This document shows positions 54,146 through 64,000 of a DNA stretch of 64,000 nt, one piece after another; the stretch's first letter is position 1; every line of letters starts with the position of its first letter. The DNA is taken from assembly GCA_003241695.1 (NCBI GenBank), contig QFPN01000014.1, positions 19,715 through 83,714 of the forward strand, written 5' to 3'. The stretch is from Ancylobacter novellus. Its GTDB lineage: Bacteria; Pseudomonadota; Alphaproteobacteria; Rhizobiales; Methylopilaceae. A model generated the notes under the pieces. The model did not search any database. It saw only the letters and a program-made list of their open reading frames with translations, and had not been told where the DNA came from. Made by a program: the position numbers and the translations under genes.

Positions 54146-57100
54146 ATGTCGCGTTTCTTCATCGCCCGGCCGGTCTTCGCCTGGGTTCTGGCGATCGCCG
54201 TCATGCTTGGCGGCGTGCTGGCCATCCGCACGTTGCCGATCTCGCAATATCCCGAGATCGCGCCGCCGACGGTCAAGATCTCGGCGACCTATTCGGGCGC
54301 CGACGCCGAGACCATCGAGAATTCGGTCACCAAGGTGATCGAGCAGGGCATGACGGGGCTCGACAACCTCGACTACATGTCCTCGACGTCGACCTGGACC
54401 GGCTCGGCCTCGATCACGCTGACTTTCACCAACGCGGCCGACCCGGACGTCGCGCAGATGCAGGTGCAGAACAAGCTGCAGCTCGTCGAATCCCAGCTGC
54501 CGCAGGCGGTGCGCGACAACGGTCTCACGGTGACCAAGTCCACGGGCGGGTTCCTGCTGGTCGCGGCCTTCTACTCGAAGGACGGCCGCCTGAGCTCGAC
54601 CGACCTCGCCGACTACGTCGACTCCACCCTCAACGACACGATCAAGCGCGTCGAAGGCGTCGGCGAAACCCAGCTGTTCGGCTCCGGCTACGCCATGCGG
54701 ATATGGCTCGATCCGGCGAAGCTCCAGAAATACGCGCTGATGCCGAGCGACGTGACCTCGGCGATCGAGGCGCAGAACACGCAGGTCTCCGCCGGCCAGC
54801 TCGGCGGGCTGCCTGCGGTGAAGGGCCAGAAGCTCAACGCCACGATCACCGCGCAGAGCCGGCTCCAGACCCCAAAACAGTTCGCGAACATCATCCTCAA
54901 GAGCGAGACCGGCGGCTCGATCGTCCGGCTGAATGACGTCGCGACCGTCGAGCTCGGGGCCGAGGACTACACGACGATCGCCTCGTTCAACGGGCTGAAC
55001 ACCGCCGGGCTCGCGATCAGCCTCGCGACCGGTGCCAACGCGCTCGACACCGCCGCGAACGTCAAGGCGACGGTCGAGCGCCTGAAGTCGACGCTTCCCG
55101 AGGGCGTCGAGGTCGCCTACCCCTACGACACCACGCCGTTCGTCAGCCTCTCGATCGAGTCCGTGATCCACACGCTGATCGAGGCGGTGGCTCTGGTCTT
55201 CTTCGTGATGTTGGTGTTCCTGCAGAACATCCGCGCCACCATCATCCCGACGCTCGCCGTGCCGGTGGTGCTGCTCGGCACGTTCGGGGTGCTGGCGCTC
55301 TGCGGCTACTCGATCAACACGCTGACCATGTTCGCCATGGTGCTGGCGATCGGCCTGCTGGTCGACGACGCCATCGTGGTGGTCGAGAACGTCGAGCGCG
55401 TGATGGAGGAGGAAGGCCTCTCGCCGCGCGAGGCGACGCTCAAGTCCATGGGCGAGATCACCAGCGCGCTGATCGGCATCGCAATGGTGCTCTCGGCTGT
55501 GTTCGTGCCGATGGCGTTCTTCTCGGGCTCGGTCGGCGTCATCTACCGACAGTTCTCGGTCACGATCGTCACCGCGATGGCGCTGTCCGCGCTGGTCGCG
55601 CTCATCTTCACGCCCGCGCTCTGCGCCACGCTGCTGAAGCCGAAAGCGCATGGGGCGAAGACAGGGCTCGCCGGCTGGTTCAACCGCGGCTTCGACCGCG
55701 TGGCGGGCGGCTACCAGTCGGGCGTGCGCAAGCTTTTGCGGCGGGCGGCGTTCGGCCTCGTCGCCTTTGTCGCGATCGCCGTCGCGATGGGCTGGCTGTT
55801 CGTAAAGCTGCCGAGCTCCTTTCTGCCCGAAGAAGATCAGGGGCTGCTGATTACCTCGGTGCAGATGCCCGTCGGCGCGACCGCGGACCGGACGCTGAAG
55901 GCGCTCGATCAGGTCCGTAACTACTACCTCACTGAGGAGAAGGACGCGGTCGAAAGCGTGTTCGCGAGCGTCGGCTTCGGCTTCGGCGGCTCAGGGCAAA
56001 ACGTCGGCATCGCCTTCGTGCGGCTGAAGGACTTCGACAAACGAAAGGACGAGCGGCTCTCGGCTTCCGCGGTTGCGCGCCGCGCCATGGGCCGCTTCAT
56101 GTCGTTCCGCGACGGAAAAGTGTTCGCGCTGAATCCGCCCGCGATCCAGGGCTTCGGCAACAACGCCGGCTTCAGCTTCTACCTGCAGGACATCAACGGC
56201 GCGGGCCACAAGGCGCTGATCGCGACGCGGGATCGGCTGCTCGCCGAGGCCGCGAAAAGCAAGCAGCTCGCGGGCGTGCGCCCGAACGGCATGGAGGACA
56301 CGCCACAATACGCCGTCGAGATCCACCCGGAGAAGGCCCGCGCCTATGACCTCGACCTATCAGACGTCGACACGACGCTCTCGACCGCCTGGGGCGGCGC
56401 TTACGTCAACGACTTCATCGACCGCGGCCGGGTGAAGACGGTCTACGTGCAGTCGCAGGCGAGCGCCCGCATGCAGCCGGAGCATCTCGACCTCTGGTAT
56501 GTGCGCAATTCGCAAAACGAGATGGTGCCGTTCTCCGCCTTCTCCTCGGGCCGCTGGAGCTACGGCTCGCCGCGGCTCGAGCGCTACAACGGCTCGTCGG
56601 CCGTCGAGATCCAGGGCATGTCGCCGCCGGGCGTCAGCTCGGGTACGTCGATGAACGAGATCGACCGGCTCATCTCGCAGCTGCCGTCGGGCTACGCGCA
56701 TGAATGGTCGGGCCTGTCGCATCAGGAGCGGTTGTCGGGAAACCAGGCGACCGCGCTCTACGCGATCTCGATCCTCGTCGTGTTCCTGTGTCTCGCGGCG
56801 CTGTACGAGAGCTGGTCTGTCCCCTTCGCCGTCATGCTGTCTGTGCCGATCGGCGTCTTCGGCGCGCTCGCAGCGGCGACGCTGTTCGGGCAGGCCAACG
56901 ACGTCTATTTCAAGGTGGGCCTGCTCACGACCATCGGACTCGCGGCCAAGAACACGATCCTGATCGTCGAATTCGCGATCGAAAAGCAGGCGGCGGGCCA
57001 AAAACTCGTCGAGGCGACGCTGGACGCCGCGAAGCAGCGGCTGCGGCCGATCCTGATGACGTCCTTCGCCTTCATTCTCGGCGTGACGCCGCTTGCGGTC

Positions 57101-57271
57101 GCGAGCGGGGCCGGCTCCGGCGCCCAGAACGCGATCGGGATCGGGGTCATGGGCGGCATGATCGCCTCGACCGTCATCGGCGTGTTCTTCGCGCCGCTGC
57201 TCTACGTGACCGTGCGCCGGATTTTCTCGCGCCGCCCCACGTCCGCCACCGTCCAGACCGCGGGAGCCTGA
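54146..57271 (+). CDS. RND efflux permease (HAE1, AcrB/MexB-like)
   Basis: This 1041-residue protein has the full 12-helix RND layout: [40 protein letters not shown], the proton-relay Asp pair in [40 protein letters not shown] and a C-terminal [20 protein letters not shown] with the conserved Lys. It exports hydrophobic or amphipathic drugs, dyes or detergents from the periplasm using proton flux. The operon order adaptor-pump-channel is complete. Confidence 0.97.
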   Translation: MSRFFIARPVFAWVLAIAVMLGGVLAIRTLPISQYPEIAPPTVKISATYSGADAETIENSVTKVIEQGMTGLDNLDYMSSTSTWTGSASITLTFTNAADPDVAQMQVQNKLQLVESQLPQAVRDNGLTVTKSTGGFLLVAAFYSKDGRLSSTDLADYVDSTLNDTIKRVEGVGETQLFGSGYAMRIWLDPAKLQKYALMPSDVTSAIEAQNTQVSAGQLGGLPAVKGQKLNATITAQSRLQTPKQFANIILKSETGGSIVRLNDVATVELGAEDYTTIASFNGLNTAGLAISLATGANALDTAANVKATVERLKSTLPEGVEVAYPYDTTPFVSLSIESVIHTLIEAVALVFFVMLVFLQNIRATIIPTLAVPVVLLGTFGVLALCGYSINTLTMFAMVLAIGLLVDDAIVVVENVERVMEEEGLSPREATLKSMGEITSALIGIAMVLSAVFVPMAFFSGSVGVIYRQFSVTIVTAMALSALVALIFTPALCATLLKPKAHGAKTGLAGWFNRGFDRVAGGYQSGVRKLLRRAAFGLVAFVAIAVAMGWLFVKLPSSFLPEEDQGLLITSVQMPVGATADRTLKALDQVRNYYLTEEKDAVESVFASVGFGFGGSGQNVGIAFVRLKDFDKRKDERLSASAVARRAMGRFMSFRDGKVFALNPPAIQGFGNNAGFSFYLQDINGAGHKALIATRDRLLAEAAKSKQLAGVRPNGMEDTPQYAVEIHPEKARAYDLDLSDVDTTLSTAWGGAYVNDFIDRGRVKTVYVQSQASARMQPEHLDLWYVRNSQNEMVPFSAFSSGRWSYGSPRLERYNGSSAVEIQGMSPPGVSSGTSMNEIDRLISQLPSGYAHEWSGLSHQERLSGNQATALYAISILVVFLCLAALYESWSVPFAVMLSVPIGVFGALAAATLFGQANDVYFKVGLLTTIGLAAKNTILIVEFAIEKQAAGQKLVEATLDAAKQRLRPILMTSFAFILGVTPLAVASGAGSGAQNAIGIGVMGGMIASTVIGVFFAPLLYVTVRRIFSRRPTSATVQTAGA

Positions 57272-57274
57272 CCG

Positions 57275-58750
57275 ATGGCGAACTCGTCCAATCCCGGCGT
57301 GATCGCCGCCACGACGCTCGCGCTGCTGCTCGGCGGCTGCGCGGTCGGCCCGGACTACAGAACGCCCTCGCTTGCGATGCCGGTGAGCTGGAAGGGTGAG
57401 GCCGCCAAGCCCAAGGCGGCGCGGCCGCAGCTCTCGCAATGGTGGCGGAACCTCGACGACCCGCTGCTGAACGCGCTCGTCGAGGAGGCGGTCGCGGGCA
57501 ATCTCGACGTGGCCTCGGCGAAGGCAGTGATTCGCGAGGCGCGGGCGACGCGTCGGCAGGCGGTTGGCGGGCTGCTCCCCACGGTCGACGGCACGGCCGA
57601 CGCCGACAGGACCAAAACCGCCGCGACCCAGACCGGCACGGGCAAGTCGGTCACGGCGAGCACGTTTCAGGCGGGCTTCGACGCGAGCTGGGAGCTCGAC
57701 CTCTTCGGCGCGACGCGCCGCGAGGTCGAGGCCGCGACCTATGGGATCGACGCCGCGGAAGAGGAGCTGCGCTCGACGCTGCTGACGCTGATCGGCGACG
57801 TCGCCCAGAACTATGTCGAGGCGCGCGGCTATCAGGCGCGCATCGCGCTCGCGCGCCGGACCTCGGCCGCGCAGCGCGAGACCGCGGGCCTCACCCGCCA
57901 GAAGCTCGACGCCGGCTCCGCCTCCTCGGTCGACGTCTCGAACGCCAATGGCCTCGCCGCCTCGACCGCGGCCGAGATCCCGTCGCTCGAAGCCTTTCTC
58001 GCCCAGTCGATCCATCGCCTCGGCGTGCTAACGGGCCGTCCGCCCGCGGCGCTCGCCGCCCGCATGGCCGCCGCGAAGCCGATTCCGAACCCCCGGCGCC
58101 TGCCCGTCGCCGGCGTTCCGGCGGACATCCTACGCAACCGTCCTGACGTGTGCCTCGCCGAGCGCCAGCTTGCGCAATACACCGCGAAGATCGGCCAGGC
58201 CGAAGCCGCGCTCTATCCGAGCGTGAGCCTCACCGGCTCGATCTCGACGACCAGCTCCAAGATTGGCGACCTGGCCAAGCGCTCGACCATCGGCTGGTCC
58301 TACGGCCCTTCGGTCGATGTCCCGATCTTCGAGGGCGGCACGCTTCGGGCCGCGATCGACGTCGCCAAGGCTCAGCGGGACCAGTATTTCGTCGCGTTCA
58401 AATCCTCGGTACTGACCGCGCTCGAGGACGTCGAGAACGCGCTCGTCTCGCTCGCCAAGGAGCGCCAGCGCACGGCGCAACTCGCCACCGCCGCTTCGAA
58501 CTACCGCGAAGCTGCTCGTCTTTCCCGCGAACTCTACCGCGCCGGCACCTCCGACTTCCTCGACGTGCTCGACGCCGAGCGTTCGGCCTTCGACGCCGAG
58601 GACTCGCTGCTGCAGAGCCGCGTCTCTGCTGCGACCGACCACGTCGCGCTCAGCAAGGCGCTCGGCGGCGGCTGGGATCGTCCAGTCGACGCCTCAAGAC
58701 CGGAAGTGGTCGACCGCGCGACAGGACCAAGACTCGCGGCGCGGGAGTGA
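57275..58750 (+). CDS. outer-membrane efflux channel lipoprotein (OprM/NodT-type)
   Basis: This 491-residue protein has the lipobox LLLGGC near residue 18, CAVGPDYRTPSLAMPVSWKG, and two outer-membrane-efflux repeats (ASWELDLFGATRREVEAATY, AEAALYPSVSLTGSISTTSS, YGPSVDVPIFEGGTLRAAID). It forms the trimeric channel to the outside for the RND pump. It follows the pump gene after three bases and ends the operon; the next 236 bases to 58986 hold no gene. Confidence 0.94.
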   Translation: MANSSNPGVIAATTLALLLGGCAVGPDYRTPSLAMPVSWKGEAAKPKAARPQLSQWWRNLDDPLLNALVEEAVAGNLDVASAKAVIREARATRRQAVGGLLPTVDGTADADRTKTAATQTGTGKSVTASTFQAGFDASWELDLFGATRREVEAATYGIDAAEEELRSTLLTLIGDVAQNYVEARGYQARIALARRTSAAQRETAGLTRQKLDAGSASSVDVSNANGLAASTAAEIPSLEAFLAQSIHRLGVLTGRPPAALAARMAAAKPIPNPRRLPVAGVPADILRNRPDVCLAERQLAQYTAKIGQAEAALYPSVSLTGSISTTSSKIGDLAKRSTIGWSYGPSVDVPIFEGGTLRAAIDVAKAQRDQYFVAFKSSVLTALEDVENALVSLAKERQRTAQLATAASNYREAARLSRELYRAGTSDFLDVLDAERSAFDAEDSLLQSRVSAATDHVALSKALGGGWDRPVDASRPEVVDRATGPRLAARE

Positions 58751-58986
58751 CGTCCGCGCCCTAGAGCAACGCCGACGAGACCTGTTGCCTTGTGTCCGCA
58801 TTCGGCAATAATGCTGATGTCCGCTCTTGGCGCTTCTTGGCTGCATGCCTCCAGTCTCGCATGCCCCACCGCCGACGTTCAGAGGTCTAAAATCGGGCGA
58901 TCGAGTTACTCGCGGCGCTCTTCCAGGTCTTCAGGACTCGCTCGCCGATCGAGGGCGACGCTACGAAACGCTGATGCTGAATGCCT

Positions 58987-60495
58987 TTACGCACTCAGCC
59001 GCGCGTTCGACTCCAAGAGAACCTCATGAACCGTGCGCACCGCCCTCGTGATCGCTGCCTCATCGAGTGAGGAAAAACCGAAGACGAGGGTTCGATCATC
59101 GACGCCGGAGAAATCGAACGAGGCGCCGCTCGACAGCGCATAGACGCCGACGCCGCGTTGGCGAGCCTTCTGTTGAATCTCCAGCGCCCTCGGGAATGGA
59201 TCCGGGAGCCGCCAGATCAGGTGAAGTCCAGCCTCCGAACCGGATATTTTGGGGTCGGCGAAGTTCGCCCGCAATTCGTGGACGAGGCGGTCCCGGCGCG
59301 CCTTGTAGACCTTCCGCAGCTTGCGCACGTGGCGGCCGAAGTGGTCCTCGCGGATGAATTCGGCAAGGGCGGCCTGTTCCAGCCAGGACTGGCCGTTGCT
59401 CATCTGGGCCTTCAGGAAGCGGGCGTCGTCCCAGCGCATCCGCGGCGTCACCGCGAAGCCGAGCCTGATCCCGGCTCCGACTGATTTCGAGAACGTGCCC
59501 GCGTAGAAGACGCGGCGGCCGCGGTCGATCCCGGCGAGCGCGGTGAGCGGAGGGCCGTCGTAGCGGAAGTCGCTGTCGTAGTCGTCCTCGACGATGAAGC
59601 TGTCGGTTTCCTCCGCCCAACTCAGCAGCGCGATCCGTCGGGCGAGCGACATCATCACGCCCGTCGGAAACTGGTGGGACGGCGTGACGTAGAGAAGGCT
59701 TCCACGCGCGCGTGGAAGAAGCTCGACGCGGATGCCCTCGTCGTCGACGGGCGTCGGATGGATCTCTAGGCCCGTGCTCCGGAAGATCATCGAAGCGCCC
59801 AGGTAGCAGGGGTTCTCGATGCAGAGCTGCTGCGTGTGCTCGCGAAGCAGGCTGACGACGAGGTTCAGCGCGTCCTGCCCTCCGGTCGTGACGACGATCT
59901 GGTCCTCGGTCACGGCCATCCCCCGGGTCCGTCGAAGGTAGTCCGCTATCGCCTCGCGCAGTTCGGGCAGGCCGGCCGGGTCGCAGTAGTCCGTGAGGTA
60001 TTCCGACTGCTCTGAGAGGAGCCGAGTGACGATGCGCCGCCAGACCTTGAGCGGGAATTCCGACGGGTCCGAACGCCCGACCCAGAAGTCCAGCTCGGGA
60101 CGGTCGCCGCCGCCGCCCGGGGCGCCCGCGAAGCAGAGCAGTGGCTCGGTCAATCCGTCCGGGACAGGACCGTTGGTCTCAGCCCGATCTCCCGTCTGTA
60201 TCCGCAGGAGGTCGTCCGGTGGTATCTCCGTCACGAACACGCCGGCTGTGCCGCGGGACTCGATGTACCCTTCGGCAGCAAGGCGCTCATAGGCGATCAG
60301 GACGGTGTTGCGGGACACGCTGAGAGTCTCCGCCAACGCTCGACTGGCAGGCAGGGCCATCGCAGGTCTCAGCCCACCGTCCAGGATCATCTGCCTGACC
60401 TGGTCGAAGATCTGGGACTGCAGCGGCTTTTCCGCTCTCGTGTCCAATGCGAGCCTCAACTCCACGGATGACCTTCCATGCCGCATTGGCGCCAT
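58987..60495 (-). CDS. MocR-family regulator (GntR HTH + aminotransferase domain)
   Basis: This 502-residue protein has an N-terminal winged helix of GntR type (about 15-80; PLQSQIFDQVRQMILDGGLR, LAETLSVSRNTVLIAYERLA) and a fold-type I aminotransferase domain (about 110-490) with the PLP lysine in VFYAGTFSKSVGAGIRLGFA and DDYDSDFRYDG. MocR regulators sense PLP adducts and bind repeats in the divergent promoter. Here the divergent gene is a molybdopterin oxidoreductase, an unusual partner. Candidate binding palindromes lie between and within the start. Confidence 0.93.
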   Translation of the reverse strand: MAPMRHGRSSVELRLALDTRAEKPLQSQIFDQVRQMILDGGLRPAMALPASRALAETLSVSRNTVLIAYERLAAEGYIESRGTAGVFVTEIPPDDLLRIQTGDRAETNGPVPDGLTEPLLCFAGAPGGGGDRPELDFWVGRSDPSEFPLKVWRRIVTRLLSEQSEYLTDYCDPAGLPELREAIADYLRRTRGMAVTEDQIVVTTGGQDALNLVVSLLREHTQQLCIENPCYLGASMIFRSTGLEIHPTPVDDEGIRVELLPRARGSLLYVTPSHQFPTGVMMSLARRIALLSWAEETDSFIVEDDYDSDFRYDGPPLTALAGIDRGRRVFYAGTFSKSVGAGIRLGFAVTPRMRWDDARFLKAQMSNGQSWLEQAALAEFIREDHFGRHVRKLRKVYKARRDRLVHELRANFADPKISGSEAGLHLIWRLPDPFPRALEIQQKARQRGVGVYALSSGASFDFSGVDDRTLVFGFSSLDEAAITRAVRTVHEVLLESNARLSA

Positions 60496-60592
60496 CGGGC
60501 AGCGCTCGAACGCGCAGAGTGCTGACCAATCTGTCGACAGTCCATGGCGCCAATTGCCTATCGGCTGCGCGCCTTCAAGCGCCTTGGCGCCA
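60487..60592. promoter_or_regulatory. three TGGCGCCA palindromes in the MocR/oxidoreductase intergenic
   Basis: TGGCGCCA occurs at 60487-60494, 60545-60552 and 60585-60592, always flanked by A/T (ATTGGCGCCAT, ATGGCGCCAATT, CTTGGCGCCATG). A related CCAATTGGCA lies at 60604-60613. The first copy covers the MocR start codon. Repeats of one palindrome in a MocR promoter suggest its operator. Confidence 0.5.
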
Positions 60593-60702
60593 TGAACTGT
60601 CGCCCAATTGGCACTTTCAATCGACCAGTTTCAAAGCTGTTCTAATCGCAAACGTGTGACGAGCGATGGCGCGTGCGCGAAGAAACTGCTCGGAGGAAGC
60701 AA

Positions 60703-62832
60703 ATGAACCAGCATGTCGACAGCCTGACGTTCTACGGCGGTTGCCCGCACGACTGCCCGGACACCTGCTCGATGATCTTCGAGGTGAAGGACGGCAAACT
60801 GCTCGGCGTGAAGGGCAACCCCGACCACCCGATGACGCGCGGCGGCCTCTGCGTGAAGCTGAAGAACTACGAGGAGCGCCATTACCATCCGGATCGTCTG
60901 CTCTATCCGATGAAGCGGGTCGGCCCGAAAGGCTCCAAGCAGTTTGAGCGGATTTCATGGGACGAGGCGCTCGACACGATCGTCGCTCGCTGGAAGGCGA
61001 TCATCGACGAGCACGGTACACAGGCGATAGCGCCCTACAGCTACCTCGGCAATCAGGGTCTTGTGCACGGGCTGAACGGCGGCGACGCCTTCTTCAATCG
61101 CCTCGGCGCGACCGTGATGGAGCGCACCTTCTGCGGCGAAGGCTCCTGCACAGCCTGGCTCATGACGATCGGTCCGACCGCAGGCCTCGACCCCGAGAGC
61201 TACATCCACTCGAAATACATCGTCATCTGGGCGTGCAACTCGGTCTCCACGAACCTGCATCACTGGGCGATCGTCCGCGACGCGCAGAAGAAGGGCGCGA
61301 AAGTCGTGGTCATCGACGCCTACGCGTCGCGCACTGCGAAGGCCGCCGACTGGCACATCGCGCCGAAGCCCGGCACCGACGGCGCGCTCGCCATGGCGCT
61401 GATCAACTCGATCATCAGCCAAGATCTCGTCGACCAGGATTACGTCGACAACCACACGCTCGGCTTCGAGGAGCTGAAGGAGCGCGCCGCGACCCGCACG
61501 CCGGAATGGGCCGCGGAGATCACGGGGGTGTCGGCGGACGACATCCGGACGCTCGCGCGCGAGCTCGCGACCGCGCAGCCTGCCGCCATCCGCATGGGCG
61601 TCGCGCTCGAACGCCATTACGGCGGCGGCCAGACCATCCGCGCGGTCTCGTCGATCCCGGCGCTGACGGGCGCATGGCGCCATGTCGGCGGCGGCGTCAC
61701 CCAGTTCCCGGTCTGGGAGCATCCCTACAAGTTCGACGTGATCTGCCGTCCGGACCTAATTCCGGAAGGCACCCGCGTGGTCTCGAACCTCCATATCGGC
61801 CGCGCGCTGCTCGGCGAGGAGCTGCCCGACGGCCCGCCCATCATGTCGCTGATGTGCTGGAACTCGAACCCCGTGACCCAGGCCCCTGAGACCGACAAGA
61901 TCGTCGAGGGTCTTATGCGCGAAGACCTGTTCATGGTCTCGGCCGAGCACTTCATCTCCGACACCGCCTCTTACGCCGACATCTTGCTGCCGGCCTCGAT
62001 GGGCGCGGAGATGGAGGACATGATCCTGTCGTGGGGCCACCTCTACCTGACCTACAACACCAAATGCGCCGACAGCCCCGGCGAGGCGATTCCGAACAAC
62101 GAGATCTTCCGGCGGCTCGCGGCCCGGCTCGGCTTCGAGGAAGAGAACTTCAAGTGGAGCGACAGCGAGTGCCTCGAGCACTATGTCGACTGGTCCTCGC
62201 CCGCCTGCGAGGGCGTCGACCTCGACTACATGCGCAAGCACGGCTTCGCGCGCCTCAAGGTCGGCACGCCGGACGACCGCTTGCCCCACGCCGAGGGCAA
62301 GTTCCCGACGCCGTCCGGCAAGTGCGAGTTCAAGGTCGAGGGCGCCAAGAACTTCGTCGCCCCGCCGTTCCGCCAGATGTACATGGACTTCCAGCCCGGC
62401 GAGGACCTCGACCCGCTGCCCGACTATGTCGGGGCGCGCGAGAGCCACACGAACGATCCCGAACTCGCGAAGCGCTTCCCGCTCAACATCGTCAGCCCGA
62501 AGAGCCATGCCTTCCTGAACTCCTGCTACGCCAACATGAAGGACAAGCAGCACGTCCAGGGCGACCAGTTCGTGATGATCAACAAGGTCGACGCCGACGC
62601 CCGCGGCATCCTTGAGGGCGACCGGGTCAAGGTCAGCAACGACCGCGGGGCGTTCAAGGGCGTCGCTCGCATCACCGACGACGTGAATCCTGGGATCGTG
62701 GTGGCGACGCTCGGCTACTGGCGTCAGCTCAACGACGGCACGGTGAACTCGATCTCGTCGCACCAGTTCGGCGACATGGGCCACAGCCCCACGTTCTCAG
62801 ACAACCTTGTCGAAGTCAGCCGGGCGAACTGA
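60703..62832 (+). CDS. molybdopterin-dependent oxidoreductase with N-terminal [4Fe-4S] site
   Basis: This 709-residue protein has the Molybdop_Fe4S4 motif CPHDCPDTCSMIFEVKDGKL (C-x3-C-x3-C) with a fourth cysteine in MTRGGLCVKL, then molybdopterin-binding domains (ALDTIVARWKAIIDEHGTQA, IVIWACNSVSTNLHHWAIVR, VVVIDAYASRTAKAADWHIA) and a C-terminal molydop_binding domain (HVQGDQFVMINKVDADARGI, EGDRVKVSNDRG). No Tat signal is visible, so it is cytoplasmic. The ATG at 60703 follows GGAGGA. The substrate is unknown; the fpr gene downstream could supply electrons. Confidence 0.9.
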   Translation: MNQHVDSLTFYGGCPHDCPDTCSMIFEVKDGKLLGVKGNPDHPMTRGGLCVKLKNYEERHYHPDRLLYPMKRVGPKGSKQFERISWDEALDTIVARWKAIIDEHGTQAIAPYSYLGNQGLVHGLNGGDAFFNRLGATVMERTFCGEGSCTAWLMTIGPTAGLDPESYIHSKYIVIWACNSVSTNLHHWAIVRDAQKKGAKVVVIDAYASRTAKAADWHIAPKPGTDGALAMALINSIISQDLVDQDYVDNHTLGFEELKERAATRTPEWAAEITGVSADDIRTLARELATAQPAAIRMGVALERHYGGGQTIRAVSSIPALTGAWRHVGGGVTQFPVWEHPYKFDVICRPDLIPEGTRVVSNLHIGRALLGEELPDGPPIMSLMCWNSNPVTQAPETDKIVEGLMREDLFMVSAEHFISDTASYADILLPASMGAEMEDMILSWGHLYLTYNTKCADSPGEAIPNNEIFRRLAARLGFEEENFKWSDSECLEHYVDWSSPACEGVDLDYMRKHGFARLKVGTPDDRLPHAEGKFPTPSGKCEFKVEGAKNFVAPPFRQMYMDFQPGEDLDPLPDYVGARESHTNDPELAKRFPLNIVSPKSHAFLNSCYANMKDKQHVQGDQFVMINKVDADARGILEGDRVKVSNDRGAFKGVARITDDVNPGIVVATLGYWRQLNDGTVNSISSHQFGDMGHSPTFSDNLVEVSRAN

Positions 62833-62952
62833 TCGTCGGTCGGCGACGGTTACGGCCGTCGTCGACCATCTCCCTCATCGAAGTTCAACGGGCGCATGGC
62901 GGATCCTATAGGTCCCTCAGCGGTTTCGCTCGCCTCGCGCATGGAGACCGGC

Positions 62953-63726
62953 ATGAGCAAGTATCTCGAGGAACGCGTGACGCATGTCCATCACTGGACC
63001 GACACGCTGTTCTCGTTCCGCACCACGCGCGACCCGTCGTTCCGGTTCCGGAACGGCGAGTTCACGATGATCGGCATCGAGATCGAGGGGCGGCCCTTGT
63101 TGCGGGCCTATGCGGTCGTTTCGGCTAACTACGACGCGGAGCTGGAGTTCTTTTCCATCAAGGTCCCGGACGGTCCGCTCACCTCGAAGCTACAGCATCT
63201 CAAGGTCGGCGATCCGATCCTTGTGGGGAAGAAGCCTACCGGGACGCTCGTCCTCGACAACCTACTGCCCGGACGGCGCCTCTACCTGCTCGGCACGGGA
63301 ACTGGGCTCGCGCCCTTCATGTCGATCGTCAAAGATCCCGAGACCTACGAGAGGTTCGAGAAGGTCGTGCTGGTCCATGGTTGTCGTCAGGTCAGCGAAC
63401 TCGCCTACGGCGAGACCATCACGCAGTCTCTGCCGAACGACGAGCTGCTGGGCGAGATGATCTCGGAAGGTCTGATTTATTATCCGACCGTGACACGCGA
63501 GCCGTTTCGAAACCGCGGTCGCATCACCGACTTGATGGCCTCCAGGAAGCTGTTCGAGGACATCGGCTTGCCGAACATGTCGGTCGATAGCGATCGCTTC
63601 ATGCTCTGCGGGAGTCCCGAGATGATCCGCGACACCCGGCAGTTGCTGATCGACGGCGGCTATGAAGAGGGCAACCACGGCGAGGCGGCCCACTTCCTCA
63701 TCGAGAAGGCGTTCGTCGAGAAGTAG
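62953..63726 (+). CDS. fpr: ferredoxin-NADP reductase
   Basis: From the ATG at 62953 (GGAG eight bases upstream) the product has 257 residues, the usual length of bacterial subclass I ferredoxin-NADP reductases. FAD region RAYAVVSANYDAELEFFSIK (family: RAYSIAS), pyrophosphate and NADP regions LLGTGTGLAPFMSIVKDPET, FMLCGSPEMIRDTRQLL, and the C-terminal AHFLIEKAFVEK are clear. It moves electrons between NADPH and ferredoxin or flavodoxin. An in-frame ATG at 62941 or 62896 is less likely. It lies 120 bases behind the molybdopterin oxidoreductase gene. Confidence 0.93.
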   Translation: MSKYLEERVTHVHHWTDTLFSFRTTRDPSFRFRNGEFTMIGIEIEGRPLLRAYAVVSANYDAELEFFSIKVPDGPLTSKLQHLKVGDPILVGKKPTGTLVLDNLLPGRRLYLLGTGTGLAPFMSIVKDPETYERFEKVVLVHGCRQVSELAYGETITQSLPNDELLGEMISEGLIYYPTVTREPFRNRGRITDLMASRKLFEDIGLPNMSVDSDRFMLCGSPEMIRDTRQLLIDGGYEEGNHGEAAHFLIEKAFVEK

Positions 63727-63865
63727 GCTTGGGTCATTGGACCGCCGAAGAACGCGAGCAACGCCGGAGTTGGCTTCTTCTCTCCCCGTGGACCTTCACA
63801 GCAGCGATGCCCAAGCAAGTCGACGTCTGCTATCAGTGGGCATCCCAACGACCGCTGGCCGGCCC

Positions 63866-64000
63866 CCATCGAGTGGTCCGGTTGCAATGTTAGTTCATGA
63901 GCGGCGCTGATGCGACGGTTGGTGTGGCCGGCGGAGCTGGGCGGGGTTGCGCAGCCGGCCATAGCGCGACCTCCGGCGCGGGCGGCCTGTAGCCGAGCGC
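63866..64000 (-). mobile_element. end of an IS3/IS481-type element, cut by the window
   Basis: The minus strand from the window edge to a TAA at 63890 encodes a transposase tail beginning ALGYRPPAPEVALWP, the usual end of DDE integrase-type transposases. Just outside it, GGCCCCCATCGAGTGGTCCGG (63861-63881) resembles the terminal repeat seen at 40840-40857. The element continues beyond the window, so its completeness is unknown. The 63727-63860 stretch before it holds nothing recognisable. Confidence 0.7.

Noticed and set aside
54089..55651. 520-codon open frame antisense to the RND pump
   Set aside because: It mirrors a clear AcrB-type gene, has Arg/His/Glu-rich low-complexity composition and no recognisable domain.
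56360..58015. 551-codon minus-strand frame across pump and channel genes
   Set aside because: Same reason: complement of two well-supported efflux genes.
1..64000. CRISPR array, tRNA, rRNA or replication origin
   Set aside because: No regularly spaced repeats, cloverleaf-like segments, rRNA-like stretches or DnaA-box clusters were noticed by eye; short tRNAs could still be missed without a covariance search.

Overview
The window reads as a GC-rich alphaproteobacterial chromosome, most likely of the order Hyphomicrobiales. The basis is codon use, dense ATGA/GTGA/TGATG gene overlaps, the paired TIGR02587/TIGR02588 genes, the DUF3489-DUF2924-recombinase module and an alphaproteobacterial ferredoxin-NADP reductase. 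No rRNA, tRNA or CRISPR array was seen.

Layout. (1) 1-1.75 kb: membrane protein pair TIGR02588/TIGR02587 on the minus strand and a folB gene with a 1-base frameshift near its 3' end. (2) 1.95-4.8 kb: a small hypothetical gene, then DUF3489, DUF2924 and a large serine recombinase broken by three frameshifts. (3) 5.3-10.45 kb: an AT-richer accessory block with a TetR-like regulator preceded by tandem inverted repeats, a DUF5681 protein, a ParB-domain/DNA-methyltransferase fusion whose motif IV reads DQPY, a 65-residue zinc-ribbon protein translationally coupled to a PD-(D/E)XK-type nuclease, and a divergent controller (C) protein with a C-box-like GACTCATAGTC operator between them. This resembles an unusual restriction-modification or defence cassette.

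(4) 10.8-40.45 kb: a roughly 30 kb surface-glycan locus. It holds several glycosyltransferases (three large and multidomain), two polysaccharide pyruvyl transferase paralogues, an acyl carrier protein next to a TPR-alpha/beta-hydrolase protein, a second alpha/beta hydrolase, a MycE-like methyltransferase fused to TPRs, GSCFA and SGNH-type hydrolases, five divergent sulfotransferase-like P-loop proteins, a BNR-repeat protein, a MarR-like regulator and an alginate-lyase-family protein. Together these suggest synthesis, sulfation, pyruvylation, acylation and trimming of an uncharacterised extracellular glycan. No flippase, polymerase, ABC exporter or priming transferase is present in the window.

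(5) 40.5-43.6 kb: a graveyard of decayed elements (IS481, IS3 and ISL3 fragments, a broken GNAT gene, truncated GIY-YIG and HerA-like genes) with a perfect 36-bp palindrome. (6) 43.7-51.85 kb: complete kdpFABCDE potassium-uptake operon on the minus strand, with two extra tiny ORFs (27 aa before kdpF; 65 aa overlapping kdpA and kdpB). (7) 52.2-58.75 kb: TetR repressor divergent from a three-gene RND efflux system. (8) 59-63.7 kb: MocR-type regulator divergent from a molybdopterin oxidoreductase, then ferredoxin-NADP reductase; the MocR-oxidoreductase intergenic carries repeated TGGCGCCA palindromes. (9) 63.87-64 kb: the end of an IS3/IS481-type element running off the window.
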